A stretch of DNA of 59,327 nucleotides, taken from contig DEJE01000007.1 in the NCBI GenBank assembly GCA_002353205.1, forward strand, positions 1 through 59,327. The letters are read 5' to 3'. A model generated the notes under the pieces. It made no database searches. It was not told where the DNA came from and worked only from the letters and a program-made list of their open reading frames with translations. Source of the DNA: Prevotella sp. UBA2756 (lineage in GTDB: Bacteria > Bacteroidota > Bacteroidia > Bacteroidales > Bacteroidaceae). The position numbers were made by a program, and so were the translations under genes. Positions 40,171 to 49,451 of the stretch are shown piece by piece (the first letter of the stretch is position 1; the number at the start of each line of letters is the position of its first letter).

Positions 40171-40197
40171 AACGGATATCGTGGCCTTTCGCCTCGC

Positions 40198-41685
40198 TTA
40201 TTCAGGTAGCAGCGGTTCGCCCATCTCCGAATGCTCGGCATCTTTCTCGTCGAGCTTGAAGAGCATGAACTGCGGACTCTCGGCCGTGCAGGGCTTCCAT
40301 TCGCCACCGTCTTTGCCGTTGGGGTCGCTATATTTTGCGAAGTTCGTCCAAGCCGTCAGCATCTTTTCAGCAAGGTCCCAGTCGCCTTGTGTCCACGGGC
40401 GCCAGCAATGCTTCAGCGACTTGAACACAAACCACAGGTCAGAAGAGTGGAAAGCGCCTTTCAGGCGATCGGTGATAGCTGGATGCTTGCCGTCGTCGGG
40501 CAAAGGACGGGCGAACTCATAAGCCCAAGCTTTGCCGCCTTTCTCCTGCCTTACTTTGCAGAACTCAGCAATGCCAGGTCCCATAGCCCCCATATCGTTC
40601 AGCGTGTAGCCTATCATGTATGGAACATCGGCTATTGAGCCTTCGCGTGTGGCCTCGTCGAAGCTCTTCAAGCTGACGTATCCGTCAACGATGGGTCGCT
40701 GCATGAGGAACACATCCTGCTTCGTAACCATGTTGTAGAGTTGTCCCACGGTGTAGAGAATCTCTGTTGAGGCTGCGCGTAGCTTCGTCAGGTCGGTCAA
40801 TCCAGCCCAGTCCATCACCTTCTTCGTCTCTGCTTCCGATTCCTTCAGCGTCGGGTTATAAGTGAAGAACTTGTTGACAGGTGTGGCAGGCTTGGCTTCC
40901 TCGCCTTTCTTGGCCGGAACGTTGATACCTCCGCCGCTCATGATGACAGCCTTGTGGAACAGTCCGCGGGCCAGAGGTGACTCGCAAAGTGTGCGTACGC
41001 TGCCTGCACCGGCACTCTGTCCGAAGATGGTGACGTTGTCGGGGTCGCCTCCAAACTGTGCAATATTGGCCTTGATCCACTTCAGCGACTGTATCTGGTC
41101 AAGGATACCGTAGTTGCCCGATACGTGGTTGGGGCTCTCGGCTGATAGCTCGGGGTGAGTCATGAAACCAAAGATGCCCAGACGATAGTTGATGGACACG
41201 AGCACCACGTCTTTCGAAGCCCATTCCTGACCGTCGAATTCCGGTTCCGACCCCCATCCTTCACGATAGCCGCCACCGTGAATCCAAAGAGCCACGGGCA
41301 GTTTCTTGTTCACATCACCGGGAGCCTTCGTCCACACGTTCAGGTATAGGCAGTCCTCGCTGTAGGGCGCTTCGTCGCCATATCCCCATTCCGAAGCATA
41401 GAAGCCAGGATAGTGCACAGCCTGATAGCCGGGATGTCCGAATTTGTCGCACACCTTCACCCCTTCCCATGCTACAACGGGCTGTGGTTCCTTCCAGCGC
41501 AGGTCGCCGATAGGCGGTGCTGCATAAGGAATACCGCGGTAGACAAACACGCCGGGATTCTCAGCCTTCACTCCCTGCACCTGACCACCTTCGATGGTAA
41601 GTACCGGATTGTTCTCACTCTTCCCGCAGCTCCATAGAAGCGGGAACATCAATGCTACTAACACTAGTTTTTTCATGTTCATCAT
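40198..41685 (-). CDS. Type B carboxylesterase lipoprotein
   Basis: A 495-aa alpha/beta hydrolase of the carboxylesterase family. Landmarks: YRGIPYAAPPIGDLRW, EDCLYLNVW, the oxyanion HGGGY and nucleophile elbow FGQSAGAGS. The N-terminus (LVALMFPLLWSCGK) contains a lipobox, so it is likely membrane-anchored and exported. It may deacetylate or de-esterify plant polysaccharides, which would fit the GH28/GH36 genes nearby. Start ambiguous between 41685 and 41676. Confidence 0.9.
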   Translation of the reverse strand: MMNMKKLVLVALMFPLLWSCGKSENNPVLTIEGGQVQGVKAENPGVFVYRGIPYAAPPIGDLRWKEPQPVVAWEGVKVCDKFGHPGYQAVHYPGFYASEWGYGDEAPYSEDCLYLNVWTKAPGDVNKKLPVALWIHGGGYREGWGSEPEFDGQEWASKDVVLVSINYRLGIFGFMTHPELSAESPNHVSGNYGILDQIQSLKWIKANIAQFGGDPDNVTIFGQSAGAGSVRTLCESPLARGLFHKAVIMSGGGINVPAKKGEEAKPATPVNKFFTYNPTLKESEAETKKVMDWAGLTDLTKLRAASTEILYTVGQLYNMVTKQDVFLMQRPIVDGYVSLKSFDEATREGSIADVPYMIGYTLNDMGAMGPGIAEFCKVRQEKGGKAWAYEFARPLPDDGKHPAITDRLKGAFHSSDLWFVFKSLKHCWRPWTQGDWDLAEKMLTAWTNFAKYSDPNGKDGGEWKPCTAESPQFMLFKLDEKDAEHSEMGEPLLPE

Positions 41686-41709
41686 CTATTTTAAAAGGTT
41701 TACACGAAA

Positions 41710-41860
41710 TCAGTATTTGCCGTCGAGCAGATCTCTTGCTGCCAGCACAAGGAACATATAGTGCGACGAACCTCCGCCAAGACATCGCTGTTGTCAGTTT
41801 TCTCATTCTGATTTGTCTTGTTGTCATAGGTTACAAGGGACTTGGTTTTATTCGGTTGTA
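41710..41860 (-). pseudogene. Possible 3' remnant of a decayed gene
   Basis: On the minus strand one frame ends CLGGGSSHYMFLVLAARDLL plus DGKY and a stop at 41710; a +1 shift upstream gives a hydrophilic Asn/Lys/Thr-rich segment. This reads like a genuine C-terminus cut by a frameshift, just upstream of the esterase. Too short to name. Confidence 0.25.
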
Positions 41861-41945
41861 AAGGTAATAATAATTCTTCAAAAGGACCTTTGCGAAATGT
41901 AACAATTTTTATGCAAGATGATAACAGCCGTTTAGTTTTCCGAAA

Positions 41946-42033
41946 AGGCCCTCGTCATTGTCTGAAAAGACCCTTATGACCGTATGACGAGGCCCTCCTC
42001 ACCGCTCCACGAGGCCCTTATCATCTCGCCCCC
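41946..42033. repeat. 22-bp tandem repeat array D
   Basis: Four units of exactly 22 bp start at 41946, 41968, 41990 and 42012, each beginning AGGCCCT or AGACCCT and two carrying GACG/CACG at the end. The unit differs from arrays A, B and E. It lies between the esterase and the 306-aa secreted protein; the rest of 41861-42117 shows nothing else. Confidence 0.8.
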
Positions 42034-42117
42034 ATGAATGTCATGAATCACGACAAAGCAAAAGGGTGCTGACCACAATCTGGCCGGCACCCTCTCGATA
42101 TTATTCTTATGTCGTTA

Positions 42118-43038
42118 TTATTTCCAGCTATGCTCCACGCATTCGATGGTCTTCTTCGAGCTGGAGGCCTGTCCCATCGTCTCGCTGTTGGTCTCGGTGG
42201 TGGCCGTCTTCAGCCATCCGTTGGGGAAGAACTCGTAGTCGGTGGTCTCCTTCACGTCCATCTTCATGTTGGCCATCACCATGTCGATGTTCTGCTTCAC
42301 GGCCTCCACCTGATCGGCAGGCAGGTTTTCCTCAAGCTGTTTGAGCACCATGGCCTTCAGCTCTTCTTTGTTCATGTTGATGTTGCCCGTCACCTTCACC
42401 TTCGAAGCGTCTTTCTCGGTGAGGAAATACATGCGCTTCATCTTCATGCCGTCGTCGTTTACATATTCGTCCATGGCACCCGTCATGATGGTCTTGCCGT
42501 TGAGGGCGAAGACACCGGCGTTTTCGGTGAGCGATGCCAGCAGGGCTTCGTTCGTCAGGTGCTCTGTGAGCTGCTTCTTCAGCGTCTCTTTGGGCAGCAT
42601 CTGTGCAATTTCGGGGAACGAGCTGTGCAGTTCGTTGACCATGGTGTTGGCTCGCTCGTCGAAGGTCTTAGCCAGCTCGTCGCTGTTGAGGATGGCCAGA
42701 GGCTTGCCGTCCTTGTCGGTCGAGAACCTGATGGTGATGCCCTTCAGCACCTCGACAGCCTTCTTCACGAGGGTACCCATGATGTCGTCGGCGGCAGCAT
42801 CGCTCTCCACGCCCGTAGCCGTGTTCTCCACCACGAAGCCGTCGGCAGTGGCATCGGTCACCACATACTGCTCGGTGGCCGTCACCTTCACCATCGAGTT
42901 GGCAGCGCCTATCGACTGTTCTGTACGATACACGGCCTTGTCGCCCTTCTGCAGCTTGGCCACACGCTTCACTCCGAGCTGCGCCTGAGCAGCCATCGTC
43001 ATGCACATCAGTGCAATCATCAATACTGTTTTTCTCAT
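42118..43038 (-). CDS. Secreted protein of unknown function (DUF6263-like)
   Basis: A 306-aa protein with a signal peptide (MRKTVLMIALMCMTMAAQA) and an alternating beta pattern (LQKGDKAVYRTEQSIGAANS), central helices with Leu/Lys/Glu and a C-terminal YEFFPNGWLKTATTET segment. The N-terminal half recalls DUF6263 proteins, but I am not sure. The start is ATG 43038; the open frame to 43092 extends past the predicted transcription start. Confidence 0.75.
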   Translation of the reverse strand: MRKTVLMIALMCMTMAAQAQLGVKRVAKLQKGDKAVYRTEQSIGAANSMVKVTATEQYVVTDATADGFVVENTATGVESDAAADDIMGTLVKKAVEVLKGITIRFSTDKDGKPLAILNSDELAKTFDERANTMVNELHSSFPEIAQMLPKETLKKQLTEHLTNEALLASLTENAGVFALNGKTIMTGAMDEYVNDDGMKMKRMYFLTEKDASKVKVTGNINMNKEELKAMVLKQLEENLPADQVEAVKQNIDMVMANMKMDVKETTDYEFFPNGWLKTATTETNSETMGQASSSKKTIECVEHSWK

Positions 43039-43069
43039 TTTTGTTTCTTGAAAAGTTAATAAAGTCGTG

Positions 43070-43100
43070 CAAATATCTGAAATTTCCAGCAATTAACAAA
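43070..43100 (-). promoter_or_regulatory. Promoter of the DUF6263-like gene
   Basis: On the minus strand TTTG (43097-43100), a 19-nt spacer, then GATATTTG (43070-43077), one base off the TAnnTTTG consensus. The divergent GH28 gene has a separate -7 box TATTTTTG at 43132-43139. Confidence 0.55.
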
Positions 43101-43173
43101 ACGAAAAAGCGATTATCTCACATTATTTGTTTATTTTTGCACGAAAAAGAAACAAACATTATCAAATTACACC

Positions 43174-44655
43174 ATGAAACTGAAACAAATCATTATCCTT
43201 GCAGCCCTCAGTGCCGTCAGCGCTGTGTGGGCGCAGCCGAATCCCTACAAGCAGTATACGGACAACCTGCCGTTCGCTATGCCCGAGGTGAAAGCTCCCG
43301 TCTTCCCCGCTAACGAGGTCGTGCTGACCGACTTCGGTGCGCAGGGCGACGGCTCATCGCTCTGCACCGATGCCTTTGCGCGGGCCATCGACGCTCTCGG
43401 CAAGAAGGGTGGGGGACGGCTCGTGGTGCCGCAGGGCGTGTGGTTCACGGGGCCCATTGTCCTCAAGAGCAATATCAACCTCCATCTGGAAAAAGGCGCC
43501 GTCATCCTTTTCTCAAGCGACGACAGCCTCTATCCCCTCATCGAGACCAGCTTCGAAGGACTGGAGACGCGCCGCTGCCAGTCGCCACTCTCGGCCAACG
43601 GCGCTGTCAACATTGCCATCACCGGCCAGGGAGCCATCGACGGCAACGGTCTCGCCTGGCGTCCGCTGAAGAAGCAGAAGGTCACCGAGGCACAGTGGAA
43701 GGCATTCACGTCGCAGCCCGGCGGTGTCTTCAAGCGCGACGACCTCTGGCTGCCCAGCGCCGGCTACCTGCATGCCGACACCACAGCCAACATGAACGTT
43801 CCCACGGGCATGAAGAGCGAGGCCGACTGGAACTACATCAAGCGCTTCCTACGTCCCGTCATGGTCAGTCTCGTGGGCTGCAAGAACGTGCTGCTCAAGG
43901 ACGTCATCTTCCAGAACTCGCCTGCATGGAACATCCATCCGTTGATGTGCGAGAACATCATCTTCGACAATGTGCTGGCACGCAACCCGGCCTACGCGCA
44001 GAATGGCGACGCACTCGACCTTGAGTCGTGCCGCAACGCCCTCATCGTCAACTCTGTCTTCGATGCCGGCGACGACGGCATCTGCATCAAGAGCGGAAAG
44101 GATGCCGACGGACGCAAGCGCGGTCGACCCTGCGAGAACGTCGTCGTCGACGGCTGCACCGTGTTCCAGGGTCATGGCGGCTTCGTCGTGGGCTCCGAGA
44201 TGAGCGGCGGCGTGAAGAACATTCTCGTGCAGAAATGCCAGTTCCTCGGCACTGACGTCGGCCTGCGCTTCAAGAGCTGCCGCGGTCGTGGCGGTGTGGT
44301 GCAGAACATCTTCATCCGCGACATCTCCATGTTCGACATTCAGGGCGATGCCATCACTTTCGATCTCTACTACGGCGGCAAGTCGGTCATCGAAGTCCTG
44401 GAGAGCGGCGAGAAGGTGAACAACATCGAAGCCAAACCTGTCGACGAGACCACGCCCGAGTTCCGCGACATCACCATCGAGCGCATCGCATGCCGCAATG
44501 CGCGCCGGGCACTCTTCTTCAATGGACTGCCCGAGATGCCTATCCGTAACATCAGCCTGAAAGACATACATGTCACTGCGCGTGTGCCCAACGACTTCTT
44601 CAACTGCAAGAACGTGACGCAGGACAACGTAGAAGTTGAGTTAAGGGGTAAGTAA
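43174..44655 (+). CDS. GH28 polygalacturonase-like glycosidase
   Basis: A 493-aa exported protein (signal about 1-20, ending WAQ). The parallel beta-helix carries the GH28 motifs NSPAWNIHPLMC, NGDALDLESCRN (catalytic Asp region), DAGDDGICIKSGKD (Asp pair) and GHGGFVVGSEMSGG (His). It would hydrolyse pectin-type galacturonan or rhamnogalacturonan linkages. It is followed by GH36 and DUF4380 genes, suggesting plant cell-wall pectin use; no SusC/SusD pair is present here. Confidence 0.93.
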   Translation: MKLKQIIILAALSAVSAVWAQPNPYKQYTDNLPFAMPEVKAPVFPANEVVLTDFGAQGDGSSLCTDAFARAIDALGKKGGGRLVVPQGVWFTGPIVLKSNINLHLEKGAVILFSSDDSLYPLIETSFEGLETRRCQSPLSANGAVNIAITGQGAIDGNGLAWRPLKKQKVTEAQWKAFTSQPGGVFKRDDLWLPSAGYLHADTTANMNVPTGMKSEADWNYIKRFLRPVMVSLVGCKNVLLKDVIFQNSPAWNIHPLMCENIIFDNVLARNPAYAQNGDALDLESCRNALIVNSVFDAGDDGICIKSGKDADGRKRGRPCENVVVDGCTVFQGHGGFVVGSEMSGGVKNILVQKCQFLGTDVGLRFKSCRGRGGVVQNIFIRDISMFDIQGDAITFDLYYGGKSVIEVLESGEKVNNIEAKPVDETTPEFRDITIERIACRNARRALFFNGLPEMPIRNISLKDIHVTARVPNDFFNCKNVTQDNVEVELRGK

Positions 44656-44800
44656 GCCCCCCAAGCCCCCGAGGGGGATGTTGACTAATTAAGAGTTAAG
44701 AATTAAGAGTTAAGAAAGGCCCCCCAAGCCCCCGAGGGGGATGTTGACTAATTAAGATTAAGAGTTAAGGATTAAGAGAGAAGAGTTAAGAATTAAGAAG
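44656..44800. repeat. 63-bp direct duplication of palindromic and AATTAAG repeats
   Basis: The unit starts at 44656 and again at 44719; the first 39 nt are identical (a GC-rich palindrome of 26 nt plus TGACTAATTAAGA). AGTTAAG/AATTAAG repeats fill the rest up to about 44800. The GC-rich part equals 26221-26246 inside guaA in reverse complement. The remaining 44801-44966 holds the GH36 promoter. Confidence 0.88.
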
Positions 44801-44882
44801 TAATAATCTGTGGAGAATGGTAATAGTATTATGCTCATTTGTGATACTTATTTGCCGTTCCCTCGTTTTTTGTTCTTTTTCA

Positions 44883-44914
44883 TTTGTCCGTATCATATTC
44901 TTTTCTTATTTTTG
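44883..44914 (+). promoter_or_regulatory. Promoter of the GH36 gene
   Basis: TTTG (44883-44886), a 20-nt spacer, then TATTTTTG (44907-44914). Transcription would start near 44921, 46 nt before the ATG. Confidence 0.8.
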
Positions 44915-44966
44915 CACAGACAAATGAAAACAATCTGATGAAATCTTTAACAAAAAAGTATCAATC

Positions 44967-47165
44967 ATGAAGAAGAATGTCCTCATTATTGCCCTTGCGG
45001 CTTTCTTGAATGCCATTCCCGCTGCAGCTTGGAAAGGCAACATCACCGTTAATACGCCGAAGACGACAGTCGTGCTGCGCGCCGACGAAGGCGGCTCACT
45101 ACGTTTCTCCTACTACGGTGAGAAGCTGACGGCATCCGAAGTGGAACAGCTCAAGGCCTACAACATGGATCTCAACCAGGACGCATATCCTGCTTTCGGA
45201 CAGACAGACATGATGGCACTCCCCGCAATTCAGGTTCTCCATGCCGACGGCCAGTGGACGCTCTATCCCACCGTCGACGATGTGACCACCCGACAGGAAG
45301 GGAACGCCACCGTGACCACCATCACGATGACCGACAAGAAATATCCCGTCACGCTGAAAGTGTTCTATAAGGCTTATTCAACGGTCGACATGATTGAGAC
45401 CTGGACAGAGATTTCACACAGCGAGAAGAAAGCTATTACGTTGAAACGCTACGACTCAGGTCATCTGGCTTTCCCGCAGGGCGACCTTTATATGGTACAC
45501 ATGCACGGCAACTGGAGCGCTGAGACGACACCCACCTGCGAACCCATACTTCCCGGACTGAAGGTGATACGCAATAGCGACGGCGTGCGCAACGCCCACA
45601 ACGACGCTCCCGAGATGATGATCTCGCTCGACGGACAGCCGCGCGAGAACAGTGGACGCGTTGTCGGCGCTGCCCTCTGTTGGAGCGGCAACTACGAACT
45701 GCGCGTGAACAACTCGGGCGACAACCGCTACGCCCACTTCTACGCCGGCATTGATCCGCAGTCGACAGAATATATACTCGAGCCCCGCGAAGTATTCACC
45801 ACACCCACGCTCGCCTTCACACTCTCCGACGAAGGCATGAGCGGCGTCAGCCGGAACTTCCACCGCTGGGCACGCTATGAAGGCTGGCTCAATCAAGGCG
45901 ACCAGGTGCGCAAGATTCTGCTCAACTCGTGGGAAGGCGTCGTCTTCAACGTCAACGAGGAGGGTATGTTCAACATGATGGACGACATCAAGGAGATGGG
46001 TGGCGAGCTCTTCGTCATGGATGACGGATGGTTCGGCGACAAATACCAGCGCAACAACGACTCGTCGACGCTCGGCGACTGGATGGTGGACCGCAAGAAG
46101 CTCCCCAACGGCGTCGCCACGCTCGTCAGGAAAGCCAAGAGTCTCGGCATCGAGTTCGGCATCTGGATTGAACCCGAGAGTGCCAACACCCAGAGCGAGC
46201 TCTTCGAGAAGCATCCCGACTGGGTGCTCCGCGAGAAGAACCGCGACCTGAAGCTCGGACGCGGAGGCACACAGCTGCTCCTCGACCTCTGCAACCCCAA
46301 GGTGCAGGACTTCGTCTTCCATGTCGTCGACGACCTGATGACCGAGAATCCCGACATCTACTATATGAAGTGGGACGCCAACTGCTCGCTCCAGAACTTC
46401 GGATCTTCCTATCTGCCAGCCAACAAGCAGAGCCACCTCTACATCGAGTACCACCGCGGGCTCATCAAGACGCTCCAGCGCATCCGTGCCAAATACCCGA
46501 AGCTTGTCATCCAGGACTGCTCCAGCGGTGGCGGACGCGTCAACTACGGACTGCTGCCCTATTTCGAGGAGTTCTGGACCAGCGACAACAACGACCCCTA
46601 CCAGCGCGTCTTCATACAGTGGGGCACCAGCTACTTCTTCCCCTCGAATGCCATGGGACAGCACATCGCACACTCTCCCTACTGGAACACGGGCCGCACA
46701 ACACCCATCAAGTTCCGTACCGACGTAGCTATGTCTGGTCGCCTCGGCATCGAACTCCAGCCGCGCAGCATGACCGACGAGGAGCGTGAGCAGTGCCGCC
46801 GCGCCATTGCCGACTACAAGTCGGTGCGCAACCTCGTTCAGCTGGGCAACCTCTACCGTCTCGTCTCGCCCTATGACAACCAGGGCATCGCATCGCTCAT
46901 GTATACCAACGACCAGAAGACGAAGGCCGTACTCTTCGCCCATCGCATACAGTACCTCTACAACCTGAAGACGCCCCGCATCCATCTCGCAGGCCTCGAT
47001 CCCACGAAGAACTACCGTCTGCGCGAGCTCAACGTCCGCGTGGGCAGCGAGCCGTCGCCGCTCAGCGGGCAGGTCATCAGTGGTCGGCTGCTCATCGAGC
47101 AGGGTCTCTTCCTGCCGTTGGAGAAGGACTACAACAGCTGCGTCTTCGAGCTTACAGCAGAATAA
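44967..47165 (+). CDS. GH36 alpha-galactosidase
   Basis: A 732-aa exported enzyme (signal about 1-20, ending PAAA). An N-terminal beta-sandwich is followed by the catalytic barrel: FVMDDGWFG, nucleophile Asp470 in MKWDANC and acid/base Asp540 in FWTSDNNDP, plus the CSSGGGRVNYG block. It removes alpha-linked galactose from galacto-oligosaccharides or galactomannan. It has its own promoter and a strong terminator. Confidence 0.95.
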   Translation: MKKNVLIIALAAFLNAIPAAAWKGNITVNTPKTTVVLRADEGGSLRFSYYGEKLTASEVEQLKAYNMDLNQDAYPAFGQTDMMALPAIQVLHADGQWTLYPTVDDVTTRQEGNATVTTITMTDKKYPVTLKVFYKAYSTVDMIETWTEISHSEKKAITLKRYDSGHLAFPQGDLYMVHMHGNWSAETTPTCEPILPGLKVIRNSDGVRNAHNDAPEMMISLDGQPRENSGRVVGAALCWSGNYELRVNNSGDNRYAHFYAGIDPQSTEYILEPREVFTTPTLAFTLSDEGMSGVSRNFHRWARYEGWLNQGDQVRKILLNSWEGVVFNVNEEGMFNMMDDIKEMGGELFVMDDGWFGDKYQRNNDSSTLGDWMVDRKKLPNGVATLVRKAKSLGIEFGIWIEPESANTQSELFEKHPDWVLREKNRDLKLGRGGTQLLLDLCNPKVQDFVFHVVDDLMTENPDIYYMKWDANCSLQNFGSSYLPANKQSHLYIEYHRGLIKTLQRIRAKYPKLVIQDCSSGGGRVNYGLLPYFEEFWTSDNNDPYQRVFIQWGTSYFFPSNAMGQHIAHSPYWNTGRTTPIKFRTDVAMSGRLGIELQPRSMTDEEREQCRRAIADYKSVRNLVQLGNLYRLVSPYDNQGIASLMYTNDQKTKAVLFAHRIQYLYNLKTPRIHLAGLDPTKNYRLRELNVRVGSEPSPLSGQVISGRLLIEQGLFLPLEKDYNSCVFELTAE

Positions 47166-47215
47166 TCTCCCCAAAGGAGAGAACTTTCACAAATAGTTTA
47201 TAGGGATGATGCTAT

Positions 47216-47250
47216 GCGGGCGGATTGATTTCCGCCCGCTTTCCTTTTCT
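47216..47250 (+). terminator. GH36 terminator
   Basis: The perfect 9-bp arms GCGGGCGGA (47216-47224) and TCCGCCCGC (47231-47239) with a 6-nt loop and a pyrimidine-rich tail. Confidence 0.85.
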
Positions 47251-47342
47251 TTCCATTTCGTTGCACGAGGGAACTTTTTCTCCGTCTTTTCTTTCCTCTT
47301 TCTTTTCCCGCGTAACATTTCATCGTTTTTTCAGCCAGCATA

Positions 47343-47374
47343 TTTGTTCAGCTTGTTTTTTTTGCGTAACTTTG
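47343..47374 (+). promoter_or_regulatory. Promoter of the DUF4380 gene
   Basis: TTTG (47343-47346), a 20-nt spacer, then TAACTTTG (47367-47374); start near 47381 and ATG at 47425. Confidence 0.8.
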
Positions 47375-47424
47375 CGACGAATGTCGCGAAGCTGATAAAC
47401 GTAGACCATAAAGTACACACCTAT

Positions 47425-48333
47425 ATGAAAAAGATCATCATCGTCCTGACCATTGCTTTCTTGGGTTGGCATGGCATCGCCAACGGTCAGCAACCCGCAA
47501 CTGTCAACATGCAACCTAAGACCGACAGCTTGTACACATTGACAGCAGGCCGCGTCGCTATGACTATCGACGCATCCTTCGGCGGACGAATCCGTTCGCT
47601 GCGCTACGACGACCGCGAAGTGCTGTCGCAGACACGATGGCCCGAGTCGTTCGGCAGTACGTTCTGGACGAGCCCTCAGTCTGAATGGAACTGGCCTCCC
47701 GTGGCAGAGATCGACAAAGGCGCCTACACCGTGGAGCAAGCCGACCGCAATACCATCACCATGACCAGTCAGCCCAGTCGCCGTCTGGGCATTGCCGTCA
47801 CCAAACGATTCTCTGCAGCCGACGACGGAACCTCCATCAGCGTCACCTATACCATCAGCAATGTGGGTAGCGCCGAGCGGCGTGTGGCGCCGTGGGAGAT
47901 CACCCGTGTGCCCAACGGCGGGCTCATCTTCTTCGATGCACCCCTGTCGGCCGTCAGTCCCGCCGGTCTGCTGGCCTTCCAGTCGGCCCATGATGCCGTG
48001 TGGTACCGCGCCGACACAACTGGCGAAAACCGTAAGATCAACGCCGATGCCTCCGGTTGGCTTGCCTTCGCCGACAACGGACTGCTGCTCGTCAAGGAGT
48101 TCCCCGACCTGAAAGCGACCGAGCCCGCTCCCGGCGAGGCCGAGGTGCAGGTCTATGTCAACCGCGGCAAGACCTACATCGAACTCGAAAGCCAAGGCGC
48201 CTACGTGTCGTTGCAGCCCGGCGAACAGCTGTCATGGACCGTACGCTGGCATCTCGTGCCTACCGGCCAGGAGCCGTCGCCCTCCGTTTCTCTCTTAGAG
48301 CAAGTAAGGAGTCTGCTGAAGGCAGACGAATGA
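47425..48333 (+). CDS. Exported DUF4380 domain protein
   Basis: About 302 aa: a signal peptide (IIIVLTIAFLGWHGIANG) then a beta-rich, galactose-mutarotase-like fold with FGGRIRSLRYDDREVLSQTR, WTSPQSEWNWPP and APWEITRVPNGGLIFF. This matches DUF4380, whose role is unknown but often accompanies carbohydrate genes. The start is ATG 47425; the frame open from 47206 begins before the promoter and must be chance. Confidence 0.85.
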   Translation: MKKIIIVLTIAFLGWHGIANGQQPATVNMQPKTDSLYTLTAGRVAMTIDASFGGRIRSLRYDDREVLSQTRWPESFGSTFWTSPQSEWNWPPVAEIDKGAYTVEQADRNTITMTSQPSRRLGIAVTKRFSAADDGTSISVTYTISNVGSAERRVAPWEITRVPNGGLIFFDAPLSAVSPAGLLAFQSAHDAVWYRADTTGENRKINADASGWLAFADNGLLLVKEFPDLKATEPAPGEAEVQVYVNRGKTYIELESQGAYVSLQPGEQLSWTVRWHLVPTGQEPSPSVSLLEQVRSLLKADE

Positions 48334-48336
48334 AAA

Positions 48337-48603
48337 ATGCTTCCTACGATGAAGTCCGTATTCCAACGAATCAGACAATGGCTGGCAGGACTCTCGTTCC
48401 GAACGGGAGTGATCGTGCTGGCTTGTTGCATTCCTTTTTATATCCTTTCTTTTGCCCAACTGGCATTCCCCTTTTTCAGCGCGGAGACGAAGGGCGTGCT
48501 ATGGGTTGTGCTCTTCGGATTGGCAAAGACGTTCCAGTATGGTGGCCTGACCATACTTGGTGTAGAAGGATACAAACGCCTCAAGGCGAAGTTCAGGAGG
48601 TAA
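48337..48603 (+). CDS. Small two-helix membrane protein
   Basis: An 88-aa (or 84 from ATG 48349) basic protein with two TM segments (GVIVLACCIPFYILSFAQLA and VLWVVLFGLAKTFQYGGLTI) and a Lys/Arg-rich end. It starts 3 bp after the DUF4380 stop, so it is in the same operon. I do not recognise a family. Confidence 0.7.
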   Translation: MLPTMKSVFQRIRQWLAGLSFRTGVIVLACCIPFYILSFAQLAFPFFSAETKGVLWVVLFGLAKTFQYGGLTILGVEGYKRLKAKFRR

Positions 48604-48657
48604 CACTCACCGTTTCATAAAGCCCAACGAGGCAGAACAAGTCATTCAAATCGTCGG

Positions 48658-49350
48658 ATGAAACCCATACTCGAAGTTTGCACCGGAAATCTGAACAGCG
48701 TTGAAGCTGCGGTACTGGGCGGTGCCCGGCGCATTGAGCTGTGCTCAGCCCTGTCGGTCGACGGGCTCACTCCTTCCTATGGGCTCCTTGAGACCGTCCG
48801 CACTCGTTTCCCCTGGCTCACCGTCCACGTGCTCATCCGTCCTTGCGAAGGCGATTTCGTCTACGGTGAGGATGAGGTGCGTCTCATGGAGCGCGACATC
48901 AAAGCCCTTCTGCCAATGGCCGACGCCATTGTCGGCGGAGCCCTGACCATCGACGGCCGCATCGACATCGAAACCACGCGGCGGCTGATCGACGCTTCCG
49001 ACGGTAAACCGTTCACTTTTCACCGGGCTTTCGACCGCTGTGCCGACGCTCTAACAGCGCTCCGGCAACTCATCGACCTCGGTTGCCATCGCGTTCTGAC
49101 GTCGGGACAGCAGCCGACGGCCGAACAAGGCATCCCTTTGCTCCGTCGTCTCACGGAGCAGGCCGCCGGCCAAATCATCATTCTCCCCGGTGGAGGCGTG
49201 ACAAGTCGCAACGCCCGCCACATTCTTGAGCAGACGGGAACCACCGAAATCCACGCTTCCGCATCGCGTCCCGCAGCTCACGCCATCAAGCAAACCTCCG
49301 CAGCAGAGGTCTCTGCCATCCTACAGGCCATCGGGGAGTTAGCAACGTAG
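48658..49350 (+). CDS. cutC: CutC family protein
   Basis: A 230-aa TIM-barrel with the CutC signature: LEVCTGNLNSVEAAVLGGAR near the N-terminus, HVLIRPCEGDFVY, GALTIDGRIDIE, FHRAFDRC and LPGGGVTSRN. CutC was named for copper tolerance in E. coli, but its biochemical role is uncertain. It follows the small membrane gene by 54 bp. Confidence 0.92.
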   Translation: MKPILEVCTGNLNSVEAAVLGGARRIELCSALSVDGLTPSYGLLETVRTRFPWLTVHVLIRPCEGDFVYGEDEVRLMERDIKALLPMADAIVGGALTIDGRIDIETTRRLIDASDGKPFTFHRAFDRCADALTALRQLIDLGCHRVLTSGQQPTAEQGIPLLRRLTEQAAGQIIILPGGGVTSRNARHILEQTGTTEIHASASRPAAHAIKQTSAAEVSAILQAIGELAT

Positions 49351-49451
49351 ACAAGACTGGTTTATTTATTCTCATAAGTTGACAATATGTAATTATATGT
49401 TTTACTCTGTTTCGGTAGCATACTCTTTACAATGGTTCAGTAAACTATTTG

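Noticed and set aside
41615..41827. Basic minus-strand ORF next to the esterase
   Set aside because: Composition is unconvincing; the alternative frame with a natural-looking C-terminus is listed as a low-confidence remnant instead.
47206..47424. Longer N-terminus for the DUF4380 protein
   Set aside because: The extension includes the terminator of the previous gene and the promoter, and it precedes a normal signal peptide.
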